Shown: positions 38,488 through 47,189 of the stretch, in pieces
Layout of the letters: each line of letters opens with the position of its first letter
Position numbering within the stretch: the first letter of the stretch is position 1
Assembly (NCBI RefSeq): GCF_000385215.1
Contig: NZ_ARQK01000061.1
Coordinates: 116,652-180,651, forward strand
Source: Thioalkalivibrio thiocyanoxidans ARh2
GTDB lineage: Bacteria > Pseudomonadota > Gammaproteobacteria > Ectothiorhodospirales > Ectothiorhodospiraceae
Length of the DNA: 64,000 bases
Direction of reading: 5' to 3'
Translations under genes and position numbers: made by a program
Notes under the pieces: model-generated
What the model was told of the DNA's origin: nothing
The model's database searches: none
Seen by the model: the letters and a program-made list of their open reading frames with translations, nothing else

Positions 38488-40155
38488 TCAATCGCTGTCG
38501 GCGCGGTACTTCTCGCGCAGGTGGTTGCGGATCGAGATCGCGGTCAGGTTGAGCACGATGATCAGCATCACCAGCACCAGGGCGGTCGCGTAGACCAGCG
38601 GGCGGCCGGCCTCGACGTTCGGGCTCTGGAAGCCGACGTCGAAGATGTGGAAGCCCAGGTGCATGAACGCGCGGTCCAGGTGCAGATAGGGGAAGTTGCC
38701 GTCCAGCGGCAGCGTCGGGGCCAGCTTGACCACGCCCACCAGCATCAGAGGGGCCACTTCGCCGGCGGCGCGGGCCACGGCCAGGATCAGCCCGGTCATC
38801 ATCGCCGGGGCCGACAGCGGCACGATCAGGCGCCACAGGGTCTCGGCCTTGGTCGCGCCCAGCGCCAGCGAGCCGTGACGGATACTGGCGCCGATCCGGG
38901 TCAGGCCCTCCTCGGTGGAGACGATCACCACCGGGAGCGTCAGCAGTGCGAGCGTCAGCGAGGCCCAGATGATCGCGGGCGAGCCGAAGGTCGGCGAGGG
39001 CAGGGCATCGCGGAAGAAGATCTGGTCGATGTTGCCGCCGATCAGGTAGACGAAGAACCCGAGGCCGAACACCCCGAACACGATCGACGGCACCCCGGCG
39101 AGGTTGTTGACCGAGATACGGATGGTGCGCACCAGTGGCCCCTGCTTCGCGTATTCGCGCAGATAGATCGCGGCGAGCACGCCGAACGGGGTCACGACGA
39201 TGGACATCAGGATGACCATCAGCACGGTGCCGAAGATCGCCGGCAGGATGCCGCCCTCGGTGTTGGCCTCGCGCGGGTAGCCGGTCATGAAATCCCAGAA
39301 GGCGACGACATAGTGGCGCAGCTTGGCCGGCACGCTCATGTCGTTCGGCCACCAGGCATTGACGATGCGTGACAGCGGGATGGTTGCGTGCTGCCCGTCG
39401 GCGGTCTCCAGCACGATCGCAAAGCGGGCCAGTTCGTCACGCAGGGCGTTGCGCTCGGCTTCCAGTTCGGCGTAGCGGGCGTCCAGCTCCGCGCGCTCGG
39501 CATCCAGTTCCTCCCGGCGCTGGTCGCGCTCCTCGGGCGACAGGTCGGTGGCCCGCTCGACACCACGCTGGGCGATGCGCAGGCGCTCGAGCTCGAAATT
39601 GACTCGGCCGATCTCGATGCGCTCGATGTGCTGGATCTGCTGGACCAGTTCCCGGGTCTTCGGCATGCGTTCCTCGAACGCGGTGCGCGCCTCGCGACCC
39701 TCGGCGACCGTCTCGCCGTCCTCCTGGTATTCGCGGATGTAGCCGTAGAAGTCGCCCCACTGCAGACGCTCCAGCACCACCGCGTCGCGCGGGCGTTCCC
39801 ACTCGGACATAAAGTCGTCCAGGTACCACTGGAAGTCGCGACTGTCGAGGTCACGGTTGCCGCGCTTGATCAGGTGGCGGACCACGATGTCCTGGCCTTC
39901 TGGCACGGTAAATCCGGCGTCGCGCATGGCTTGGGCGGTCATGGTTTCCGAGCGCTGCAGCTCTCCCATGACACGCCGGGGCTCGGCGTCCTGCTCGGTC
40001 TGGTATTCGAATTCGATGACCTCAGAGGGCCAGAAGAAGGACAGACCGTTCACGGCGATCATCAGGATCAGGCCGAAGACCATCACGAGCGAGGCCGCGA
40101 CCGCTCCGGCATTCAGCCAGATCCACGGGGTGCCGGATTTGAACCAACGATTCAT
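38488..40155 (-). CDS. pstA: Phosphate ABC transporter permease PstA (extended form)
   Basis: A 555-residue inner-membrane permease, much longer than the roughly 300 residues of E. coli PstA. Residues about 15-40 form a first membrane segment. A large extracytoplasmic insert follows (about 45-300) with a charged coiled coil (ERDQRREELDAERAELDARY). The PstA permease core is about 300-545, including SIVVTPFGVLAAIYLREYA and the coupling-loop region LALGATKAETLWRLIVP. Similar extended forms occur in pseudomonads and vibrios. It ends before the repeat that separates it from pstB. Confidence 0.95.
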   Translation of the reverse strand: MNRWFKSGTPWIWLNAGAVAASLVMVFGLILMIAVNGLSFFWPSEVIEFEYQTEQDAEPRRVMGELQRSETMTAQAMRDAGFTVPEGQDIVVRHLIKRGNRDLDSRDFQWYLDDFMSEWERPRDAVVLERLQWGDFYGYIREYQEDGETVAEGREARTAFEERMPKTRELVQQIQHIERIEIGRVNFELERLRIAQRGVERATDLSPEERDQRREELDAERAELDARYAELEAERNALRDELARFAIVLETADGQHATIPLSRIVNAWWPNDMSVPAKLRHYVVAFWDFMTGYPREANTEGGILPAIFGTVLMVILMSIVVTPFGVLAAIYLREYAKQGPLVRTIRISVNNLAGVPSIVFGVFGLGFFVYLIGGNIDQIFFRDALPSPTFGSPAIIWASLTLALLTLPVVIVSTEEGLTRIGASIRHGSLALGATKAETLWRLIVPLSAPAMMTGLILAVARAAGEVAPLMLVGVVKLAPTLPLDGNFPYLHLDRAFMHLGFHIFDVGFQSPNVEAGRPLVYATALVLVMLIIVLNLTAISIRNHLREKYRADSD

Positions 40156-40165
40156 CGGGTATGCC

Positions 40166-42436
40166 TCAAAGGGAGCTGTATTTCTGGCGCAGGCGCTGGC
40201 GCACGATCTCGGCGACCGTGTTCACCGCAAAGGTCAGCGCGAACAGGACCAGGGCGGCCAGGAACAGAATGCGGAAGTGGGTACTGCCGACCGCGGCCTC
40301 CGGCATCTCGACCGCGATGTTCGCGGAGAGCGTGCGCATGCCCTCGAAGATGTTGAAGTTGACCACCGGCGAGTTGCCCGTCGCCATCAGCACGATCATG
40401 GTCTCGCCCACTGCGCGGCCGAAGCCGATCATCACTGCGGAGAAGATCCCGGGGCTGGCGGTCAGTAGCACCACGCGCACCACCGTTTGCCAGGGGGTGG
40501 CGCCCAGGGCCAGCGAGCCCTGGGTCAGGTGCTTGGGCACATTGAAGACCGCGTCCTCGGAGATCGAGTAGATGGTCGGGATGACGGCGAAGCCCATTGC
40601 GATGCCGATTACGAGGGCGTTTCGCTGGTCGTAGGTGATGCCCTGGTCGGTCAGCCACTGGCGGGCATCGCCACCGAACATCCAGACCTCGATCAACGGG
40701 CTCATGGAGACGGAGAACCAGCCGATGGCCAGGATCACCGGGATCAGGATCGCGGCCTCCCAGCCGGCAGGCATAATGTTGCGCAGGTTCTCCGGCAGTA
40801 TGCGGGTCCACAGGAACGCGGCGGCCAGCATCCCCAGCGGCATCAGGATCAGGATGCTGGCGACGGCCGGCAGATTGGCCTCGATGAATGGGGCCAGCCA
40901 CAGTCCGGCGAGGAAGCCGAGGATGACCGTCGGCAGCGCCTCCATCAGCTCGATCGAGGGCTTGGTGATGCTGCGCATGCGCCGCGACATGAAATAGGCG
41001 CTGTAGATCGCGCCCATGATCGCCAGCGGGGTGGCGAACAGCATCGCGTAGAAGGCGGCCTTGATGGTGCCGATGGTTAGCGGTACCAACGAGAATTTCG
41101 GCTCGAACTCGTCGGTCGCCGAGGACGACTGCCAGACGTAGTCGCCCCCGGAGCGGCCTTCGTACCAGACCTTCTGCCACAGCACGTGGAAGGAGACTTC
41201 CGGGTGCGGGTTAGAGAGGTCCTGCAGGTGCCAGGTCTCATGGTCGTCGATGCCGATCAGCAGGCGGTTGCGCGGATCGACATACACCCGGTGCAGCGGC
41301 TGGTCGGTGATCTGGCGTTCGATCAGGGTGCGCTGCGAGGTGGAATAGTGGATCTTGACCTCGCCGCGGTCGTCGGCGGTCAGGAATCCCTTACGGATGT
41401 ATTCCGGCTGGATGTTGCGGATCGGACCGGCATGCGACGGGAAATCGCGGACGCGGGTGATGCGGTTTACGTTGTCGTCGTCGCGCACCAGCATGTACTG
41501 CGTGACCGTCCCGTCGGACCCACCGACGATGATGGATACCGTGCCCAGCAGGTATTCCAGCGAGGTCACCTCGGCCGCGTCGCCGCCGATCACACGCTTG
41601 CTGTCGACCAGGCTGGCGCGGGCGGGGTTGTTGATGTCGAAGAAGTGGAGCTGTCCCTGATCGTCGCCAACCAGCATGTGGCGGCCGGTGATGTCCAGCA
41701 GGATGCGGGTCGGCGTGGCGCCGTCGGGCAGCGAGGGTAGATCGTAGGCGGAGCGTCGGACCTCGGTCTCGCCTGTCATCATCGAGGTGCGTTTCTCGAA
41801 CCGCACCAGCTTGAGATTGCCATCTTCCGTCGCAGCGGCGACGCGTATGCCGCTGGAGCCGCGCTGTATGCCGACCACCGAGATCGCGCGGCCGTCGTCG
41901 TCCACGTCCAGCAGCGCAGAGTCCTCGTCGCCCAGCGGATATACCAGGCCCGGGTCGTACAGGCGTCCGTCAGGGCTGAAACGCTCGTTGTACTCGTACT
42001 CGATGGCCAGCACCTGCCCATTGTCCAGGCCCGCGGCCACCAGGCGCGTGCGTGGCTCGGCGGCGCTGAAGCTGGTGACCTGTACATCCTCCGGGATCGG
42101 CAGTGACTGTTCTTTCACGATCTCGCCGCTGTAGGGGCGGAAGAACAGGGCGCGTCGATCCTCGGTAAGTCGTATCGCCATCTCGCGATGACGGTTCACT
42201 GCCAGATGGATGGTCTGCGTGTCGGCGCCGCCGGGCGCCGCGTATTCCGTGCGCGGCTCCAGGGTCGCCCCCTGGAACATGGGCAGTGTCTCGCTGGCCA
42301 GGTACACGAACATCAGGGTCAGGGCACCGATCACGGCCACACCGAAAAAACCGATGGTGTAGCGGGCGGTGCGGTCCTTCGCGCGGCGCCAGCGCTGGAA
42401 GCGGCCGAGCGTCGTGGTGGCGGTGAGGCTGGACAT
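40166..42436 (-). CDS. pstC: Phosphate ABC transporter permease PstC (extended form)
   Basis: A 756-residue permease. After one N-terminal membrane segment (about 30-52, YTIGFFGVAVIGALTLMFVYLA) comes a large extracytoplasmic region (about 55-430) with beta-propeller-like repeats (LLDITGRHMLVGDDQGQLHFFD). The PstC core follows (about 450-745) with TPLAIMGAIYSAYFM, ELMEALPTVILGFLAGLWLAP and the coupling motif LALGATPWQTVVRVVLL. A PhoB box lies about 60-100 bases upstream. pstA starts 10 bases after it. Confidence 0.95.
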   Translation of the reverse strand: MSSLTATTTLGRFQRWRRAKDRTARYTIGFFGVAVIGALTLMFVYLASETLPMFQGATLEPRTEYAAPGGADTQTIHLAVNRHREMAIRLTEDRRALFFRPYSGEIVKEQSLPIPEDVQVTSFSAAEPRTRLVAAGLDNGQVLAIEYEYNERFSPDGRLYDPGLVYPLGDEDSALLDVDDDGRAISVVGIQRGSSGIRVAAATEDGNLKLVRFEKRTSMMTGETEVRRSAYDLPSLPDGATPTRILLDITGRHMLVGDDQGQLHFFDINNPARASLVDSKRVIGGDAAEVTSLEYLLGTVSIIVGGSDGTVTQYMLVRDDDNVNRITRVRDFPSHAGPIRNIQPEYIRKGFLTADDRGEVKIHYSTSQRTLIERQITDQPLHRVYVDPRNRLLIGIDDHETWHLQDLSNPHPEVSFHVLWQKVWYEGRSGGDYVWQSSSATDEFEPKFSLVPLTIGTIKAAFYAMLFATPLAIMGAIYSAYFMSRRMRSITKPSIELMEALPTVILGFLAGLWLAPFIEANLPAVASILILMPLGMLAAAFLWTRILPENLRNIMPAGWEAAILIPVILAIGWFSVSMSPLIEVWMFGGDARQWLTDQGITYDQRNALVIGIAMGFAVIPTIYSISEDAVFNVPKHLTQGSLALGATPWQTVVRVVLLTASPGIFSAVMIGFGRAVGETMIVLMATGNSPVVNFNIFEGMRTLSANIAVEMPEAAVGSTHFRILFLAALVLFALTFAVNTVAEIVRQRLRQKYSSL

Positions 42437-42496
42437 TCAAGGTCCCCTGATGCGGCAGGTGTAGGGTGGAACTGGCCGGCATGCTACGGCCGCTTC

Positions 42497-42535
42497 GTGA
42501 CAGAAACGTGACAGCCATGTGACGGACCGTTGAAC
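42497..42535 (-). promoter_or_regulatory. PhoB box upstream of pstC
   Basis: Four half-sites at exact 11-base spacing, as written on the plus strand: GTGACA (42497), GTGACA (42508), GTGACG (42519), TTGAAC (42530). Read on the minus strand they are TGTCAC-type PhoB half-sites, oriented towards pstC and ending about 60 bases before its ATG. Confidence 0.85.
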
Positions 42536-42580
42536 GCTGTATTGCGGGTCGAGCAGGCGGACTGCATGAGGCGGACACAA

Positions 42581-42609
42581 GAAAACCGGGCCCCGCGAGG
42601 GACCCGGTT
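42581..42609 (-). terminator. Terminator between pstS and pstC
   Basis: On the minus strand an 11-bp stem (arms 42609-42599 and 42594-42584, one G-U pair) with a TCGC loop is followed by TTTTCTTG. It should end most pstS transcripts and keep PstS in excess over the membrane subunits. Confidence 0.82.
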
Positions 42610-42644
42610 CGGGCCATCCGTAGATGGCCGGCCCGCCACCTGGA

Positions 42645-43613
42645 TTATTCCAGGCCGAGGTTCTTGCGCTCGCGTTCGGCCACGGCCGCCGGCAGCGGGA
42701 TGAAGCCGTCACGCACCACGACTTCCTGGCCTTCCTTCGACAGCACCATGCGCAGGAACTCGGCCGCGCGCGGGGTCAGGCCGTCTTCCGGGTGCTTGTT
42801 CACCATTACGTACAGGAAGCGGGCCAGCGGGTAGTCGCCGGTGGAGGCGTTTTCGGCGTTCGGCTCGTAGTACTCGCCCTCGTTCTCGCCCAGCGGGACG
42901 GCGCGCACACCGGAGGTCATGTAGCCGATGCCGGAGTAGCCAATGCCGTTCAGTGACTCGGAGACACCCTGGACCACCGAGGCGGAACCGGGCTGTTCGT
43001 TGACCGCATCCTTGAAGTCACCGTCGCACAGGGCGTGCTGTCGGAAGAAGCCATAGGTGCCGGAGACGGCATTACGGCTGTACAGCGTGATGTCGCGATT
43101 CGCCCAGGCGCCGTCCAGGCCGAGCTGGCCCCAGCGCGTGATGTCCTCGGCGCCACCGCAGCGGCGGGTGGAGGAGAAAATCGCGTCGGTCTGCTCGATG
43201 GTCAGACCCTCGATCGGGTTGTCGCGATTCACGTACACGGCGATGGTGTCGATCGCGACCGGAACAGCCGTCATTTCGTAGCCATGGCGCTGTTCGAACT
43301 CGGCGTGTTCGCTGTCACGCGGCATGCGCGACATCGGTCCGAAGTCGGCGGTGCCTTCGGTCAGGGCCGGCGGCGCGGTCGAGGTGCCGGCGCCCTGGAT
43401 CTGGACGTTGACGTTCGGGTAGAAGCTCTGGAACTCCTCGGCCCACAGCGTCATCAGGTTGTTCAAGGTGTCAGAGCCGATGCTCGACAGGTTGCCGGAG
43501 ATACCGGAGACCGCCTCGTAGGCCGGGATGTCGGCATCGACTTCGGCGGAGGCGGTAAACGGCGTAACGGCCATTGCGGTGGCCAGGGCCAGAATGCTGC
43601 GCTTCAACAACAT
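42645..43613 (-). CDS. pstS: Phosphate-binding periplasmic protein PstS
   Basis: A 322-residue exported protein with signal peptide ([21 protein letters not shown]). The mature part has the type II binding-protein fold of Pst[48 protein letters not shown] and [11 protein letters not shown], which contribute phosphate-binding Ser/Thr/Asp/Arg residues. ATG 43613 has a GGGGAG site. A four-half-site PhoB box lies 75-113 bases upstream and a terminator separates it from pstC. Confidence 0.96.
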   Translation of the reverse strand: MLLKRSILALATAMAVTPFTASAEVDADIPAYEAVSGISGNLSSIGSDTLNNLMTLWAEEFQSFYPNVNVQIQGAGTSTAPPALTEGTADFGPMSRMPRDSEHAEFEQRHGYEMTAVPVAIDTIAVYVNRDNPIEGLTIEQTDAIFSSTRRCGGAEDITRWGQLGLDGAWANRDITLYSRNAVSGTYGFFRQHALCDGDFKDAVNEQPGSASVVQGVSESLNGIGYSGIGYMTSGVRAVPLGENEGEYYEPNAENASTGDYPLARFLYVMVNKHPEDGLTPRAAEFLRMVLSKEGQEVVVRDGFIPLPAAVAERERKNLGLE

Positions 43614-43687
43614 GGGAATCTCCCCTTGAATGGAATTCTTGCAAGGACGCTTCAAGCGACCTTGGAGGGGGATTATGCGGAGCCGCG

Positions 43688-43726
43688 TTGACGCTCCTGT
43701 GACGGGGACATGACAACCGTGTGACA
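43688..43726 (-). promoter_or_regulatory. PhoB box upstream of pstS
   Basis: Plus-strand half-sites TTGACG (43688), GTGACG (43699), ATGACA (43710) and GTGACA (43721), each 11 bases apart. They read as TGTCAC/TGTCAT repeats towards pstS. The array begins just beyond the phoR stop codon. Confidence 0.88.
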
Positions 43727-43736
43727 TCGCAGGGCG

Positions 43737-45059
43737 TCAGTTTTTGGCGGACTCGGTGGGCTTGGTGCGGGTGATCGAGAGGGGGAACAGGCAGGTGAAG
43801 CGCGTGCCGCGACCGACCTGGCTGTCGATCTCCAGGTGGCCCCCGTGGCGGGCGAGCACGTGCTTGACGATGGCCAGTCCGAGCCCGGTCCCGCCGCGGC
43901 GCTGGTCGCGTCCGGCATCCACCCGATAGAAGCGTTCGGTCAGGCGGTGGAGGTGATGACGGGCAATACCTGGCCCCTCGTCAATCACGCTCAGGCGTGC
44001 GCCGTCCGGGTCGGACTGCCAGCGAATCTCGATGCGAGTGCCCGAAGGCGTGTACTTGACCGCATTGAACAACAGGTTGGCGAAGGCCGAGCGCAGTTCG
44101 CTCTCGGTCCCCTGCAACTCGAGTCCGGCCTGCGCGTGGATCTCGATACGATGGCGCTGGTCGGAGGAGAGCAGCTCCGCCTCGCCTTTCAGTATGTCCA
44201 GCATGGCGCCGACGTCGACCCATTGAGGCGGGCCCTGCGGGCTGCCGGTCTCCAGGCGGGAGAGGGTCAGCAGGTCGTCGACCAGCAGCTTCATGCGTTC
44301 GGACTGTTCGCGCAGCAGCTCGACCGAGCGCGCCTTGTCCGGCTGGTCGGCCAGCTCGTCCTCCAGCGTCTCGACAACGCCGCAAAGTACGGTCAGCGGC
44401 GTGCGCAGCTCGTGCGAAACATTCGCAATGAAGTCGCGCCGCATCACTTCCAGCCGGTGCAGATGCGTGGTGTCCCGCGCGAGCAGCAGGAATTGCGCAT
44501 CGCCATAGGGCACCAGGCGGAACTCCAGCTGCTGGTCGTCGTGCAGCGGGGAGGGCGTGGTCACGCTGCCCGGCGTAGTGCGCGCGCTCTCCATGAATGC
44601 GATGAAGGCAGGATTGCGCAGCAGGTGAGTAATTCGCTGGCCCTCGTCCTCCGGCCAGTTCAGCCCCAGCAGTTGCGTGGCCATCTCGTTCAGCCACTCG
44701 ATGCGCAGATCGTCATTCAGGACCACGACCGCATCGGGCATCGCCCGTGCCGAGTCGCGATAGCGCTCGAGATACTGGCGCAGCCGGTGCACCCGGTGTT
44801 CGTGGCGCCGGCGGCGGCGGTAGAGATGGTCGAAGGCCAGCCCCCAAAGCCCGCGCACATCGGGTGGTTCGCTGCGCCCGCCCTGTCGCAGCCAGCGTTC
44901 CAGCAGCAACAGGTGCGAGAGGTTCCAGAACAGCGCCGCCCCCAACAAGAACGCAATCGTGGCCCAGAACTGCCCCATGCTCCAGCCGAGCAGTGCGATC
45001 GGGACGCCGACCAGCAGGGTTCCCGCGATGACACCGGGCCAGGGGTTGCGTGATTGCAT
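43737..45059 (-). CDS. phoR: Phosphate regulon sensor histidine kinase PhoR
   Basis: A 440-residue membrane sensor kinase. Two adjoining membrane segments at about 8-50 leave almost no periplasmic domain, typical of PhoR. A PAS domain (about 100-200), HisKA domain with phosphorylated His216 (NVSHELRTPL), and HATPase_c domain (NLLFNAVKYTP; DEGPGI; GGTGLGLAIVKHVL) follow. It controls PhoB and takes its cue from PstSCAB-PhoU. It starts 44 bases after phoB. Confidence 0.95.
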   Translation of the reverse strand: MQSRNPWPGVIAGTLLVGVPIALLGWSMGQFWATIAFLLGAALFWNLSHLLLLERWLRQGGRSEPPDVRGLWGLAFDHLYRRRRRHEHRVHRLRQYLERYRDSARAMPDAVVVLNDDLRIEWLNEMATQLLGLNWPEDEGQRITHLLRNPAFIAFMESARTTPGSVTTPSPLHDDQQLEFRLVPYGDAQFLLLARDTTHLHRLEVMRRDFIANVSHELRTPLTVLCGVVETLEDELADQPDKARSVELLREQSERMKLLVDDLLTLSRLETGSPQGPPQWVDVGAMLDILKGEAELLSSDQRHRIEIHAQAGLELQGTESELRSAFANLLFNAVKYTPSGTRIEIRWQSDPDGARLSVIDEGPGIARHHLHRLTERFYRVDAGRDQRRGGTGLGLAIVKHVLARHGGHLEIDSQVGRGTRFTCLFPLSITRTKPTESAKN

Positions 45060-45103
45060 CGGACGACCGAGTGGGTGATTGAAGGTCGCGGCGTCGGCCG
45101 CGG

Positions 45104-45793
45104 TCAGGGTGTCTGCGAGAAACGGTACCCCGATCCGCGTACGGTTTGCACGAGGTGGTCGTGCCCGGTCAGCGCCAGTGACTTGCGCAGGCGCCGGATA
45201 TGCACGTCCACGGTGCGTTCCTCGACATACACATTGGTGCCCCAGACCTGATCGAGCAACTGGCCGCGGGTGAATACGCGGTCCTGGTGGGTCATGAAGA
45301 AGTGCAGGAGATTGTATTCGGTCGGGCCCATCGACAGGACCTCGCCGTTACCGCTCACGCGGTGCGAGACCGGGTCCAGGCGCAGACCCTCGACCTCCAC
45401 CGGTTCTTCGCTGGTGATCGGTGCGGTACGCCGTAGCACGGCCTTTATACGGGCAACCAGTTCGCGCGGCGAGAACGGTTTGGTCACGTAGTCGTCGGCA
45501 CCCACATTCAGCCCGCGCACGCGGTCTTCTTCTTCGCCGCGGGCGGTCAGCATGATGATCGGGATGTCCTTGGTCATCGGACTGGCCTTCAGCGTGCGCG
45601 CCCAGTCGAGGCCGCTGGTGTCCGGCAGCATCCAGTCGAGCAGGACCAGGTCGGGCGGGTCCTCCAGCAGCAGGCCTCTTGCGGTCCGGACATCGCCCGC
45701 CTCGCGCACCGCGTACCCGGCCTTGTGCAGCGGCAGCTGGAGCATTTCGCGGATTGCGGTGTCATCCTCGACCAGCAGTATCTTTACAGCCAT
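45104..45793 (-). CDS. phoB: Phosphate regulon response regulator PhoB
   Basis: A 229-residue response regulator. The receiver domain (1-120) has the acidic VEDD, the phosphorylated Asp53 (LLDWMLPD) and Lys105 (VTKPF). The C-terminal winged-helix DNA-binding domain (about 130-228) includes [20 protein letters not shown] and [12 protein letters not shown], typical of OmpR/PhoB. It would bind the 11-bp repeat boxes found before pstS, pstC and its own gene. Confidence 0.96.
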   Translation of the reverse strand: MAVKILLVEDDTAIREMLQLPLHKAGYAVREAGDVRTARGLLLEDPPDLVLLDWMLPDTSGLDWARTLKASPMTKDIPIIMLTARGEEEDRVRGLNVGADDYVTKPFSPRELVARIKAVLRRTAPITSEEPVEVEGLRLDPVSHRVSGNGEVLSMGPTEYNLLHFFMTHQDRVFTRGQLLDQVWGTNVYVEERTVDVHIRRLRKSLALTGHDHLVQTVRGSGYRFSQTP

Positions 45794-45827
45794 GACCCAT
45801 TCCCGAGTTCAGGATGCCCTGCATTAG

Positions 45828-45866
45828 ATAACAGGGATGTTACAGCCGTGTGACGGTGAGGGAACG
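45828..45866 (-). promoter_or_regulatory. PhoB box upstream of phoB (autoregulation)
   Basis: Plus-strand half-sites ATAACA (45828), GTTACA (45839), GTGACG (45850) and the weak GGAACG (45861), all at 11-base steps. Weaker than the pstS and pstC boxes. Located 35-73 bases before the phoB ATG. Confidence 0.7.
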
Positions 45867-45905
45867 GGAATGGCCGGATGCAGGCCGGGCGTTGCGGCTG
45901 AGAGC

Positions 45906-46709
45906 CTATCCGACCTTGAGGGCCCGGTTCTGGGCATGCAGTTCGAACCGCTCGCTGCCTTCCAGCAGCACCATCCGGCTCGCATGCCGCGACTGCTGGA
46001 GCTGCCGGCGGATGGCGGATTCATGGCCGGGTTTCAGGTGTGTGATGGCGATCCGTGGCTGGTGATGGAGCGCCTCCAGGTCGTCCGCAAGACGATGCGG
46101 GGTGTAATGCTTGGCCAGCTCGGCCATGCCGTCCATTTCGTCCGGCAGCCCGGACTCGATCATCAGCAAGTCCAGGTAGGGCAGGGTATTCAAGGCCTCC
46201 CACAGGGCCCCGGAAGACGAGGTGTCCCCGGTGAACGCGAAGCCCATGCCGTCGTTGTGCATCACGCCGTACCCCACGGCGGGCACCGTATGCAGCGCAG
46301 GCAGGATATGAATCTCGCGCGATCCGATCATCACCTGCTGCCCCGGCTGAATCGCCTGAAACTGCAGCAGGGGCCGCTCGGGTGACGGGAGACAGGTGAA
46401 GTCGGGCCAGATCACCCAGTTGAACACATGGTCGCGAAGGGCCTTCAGTGTGGCAGGCAGCGCATGAACCTGGATCGGGGGCGCATCCGGCGAGTACACC
46501 ATGTCCGCGAGCATCGGCAGAAAGCCGATGTGGTCGAGGTGCGAATGGGTCAGAAATATGTGACGGACTTGTTCGAGTTCACCCAGAGTCAGGTCGCCGA
46601 CCCCACTGCCGGCATCGATCAGGATATCCTCGTCGATCAGGATCGATGTCGTGCGGCGGTTGGGTCCGATGCCACCGCTAGCGCCCAGGATGCGGACAGA
46701 CAGGCTCAT
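45906..46709 (-). CDS. Metallo-beta-lactamase-fold phosphodiesterase (class II cyclic-nucleotide type)
   Basis: A 267-residue cytoplasmic enzyme. The zinc-binding motif is THSHLDHIGFLP (HxHxDH), with further ligands in ALHTVPAVGYGV, FTGDTSSS and ITHLKPGHE. The overall pattern (LTHSHLDH, then VFNWVIWPDF) matches class II 3',5'-cyclic-nucleotide phosphodiesterases better than glyoxalase II or RNase Z. The substrate is not proven. It is transcribed on its own, after phoB on the minus strand but with a divergent-looking upstream region of 364 bases. Confidence 0.82.
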   Translation of the reverse strand: MSLSVRILGASGGIGPNRRTTSILIDEDILIDAGSGVGDLTLGELEQVRHIFLTHSHLDHIGFLPMLADMVYSPDAPPIQVHALPATLKALRDHVFNWVIWPDFTCLPSPERPLLQFQAIQPGQQVMIGSREIHILPALHTVPAVGYGVMHNDGMGFAFTGDTSSSGALWEALNTLPYLDLLMIESGLPDEMDGMAELAKHYTPHRLADDLEALHHQPRIAITHLKPGHESAIRRQLQQSRHASRMVLLEGSERFELHAQNRALKVG

Positions 46710-47073
46710 GCGGGGTCAACCTGCAATTGGAGAACAAGTGCGTTTCGGCAGGCCATGCGACACGGGCGCCTCCCTGAGGATGCGGCGGCTACGACGGATT
46801 TCCGACGTACTTCTAACATGCGTTAACACTAGATCAAGTCTAATCGGGTTTGACGTGATGCGCACCACGAAAATACCACCCATGCCCCGAGAAACGAATG
46901 AAAAACTTGGCCGGGTTCGCGTTTTCTAGCCGGGTGCGTCCGTCAACGGGTCCGTGTCATGGCTTCGGTGGCACGACGCCTCCCTGCATCGAGCAAGGCG
47001 GCGGAATGGCAGGCGAAGACCCTCGCCGGTCTTCCCGTGCCCGCGCGGACTTGCTAGAATGCGCGCCTTGATT
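46710..47073. other. Intergenic region between the phosphodiesterase gene and tRNA-Ala
   Basis: About 360 bases without a credible gene. A short AT-rich stretch (46808-46860) may hold the phosphodiesterase promoter: on the minus strand TTGATC (46837-46832), 16 bases, TAGAAG (46815-46810). The right end holds the tRNA-Ala promoter. I see nothing else; a 92-codon plus-strand frame here has no protein-like character. Confidence 0.5.
47032..47060 (+). promoter_or_regulatory. Probable sigma-70 promoter of tRNA-Ala
   Basis: TAGAAT (47055-47060) is a good -10, followed by the GC-rich discriminator GCGCGCC typical of stable-RNA genes. The -35 (TTCCCG at 47032-47037, 17-base spacer) is weak. Confidence 0.5.
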
Positions 47074-47149
<76 letters not shown>

Positions 47150-47158
47150 CATTCCCGG

Positions 47159-47186
47159 AAAAGGCCTGCAAACGCAGGCCTTTTTT
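47159..47186. terminator. Bidirectional terminator between tRNA-Ala and the GGDEF-EAL gene
   Basis: AAGGCCTGC (47161-47169) and GCAGGCCTT (47174-47182) with an AAAC loop. T-run to 47186 on the plus strand and an A-run at 47159-47162 on the other side, so it serves both the tRNA and the minus-strand gene ending at 47190. Confidence 0.9.
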
Positions 47187-47189
47187 GTT

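Noticed and set aside
38267..39352. 361-codon minus-strand frame spanning the pstA-pstB gap
   Set aside because: It is a shifted frame of pstA that runs through the palindromic repeat. The translated repeat (RHCEAPKGPRQ) is a typical by-product of this repeat type.
46651..46929. 92-codon plus-strand frame before tRNA-Ala
   Set aside because: No ribosome site, no recognisable domain, and it overlaps the start of the phosphodiesterase gene in antisense.
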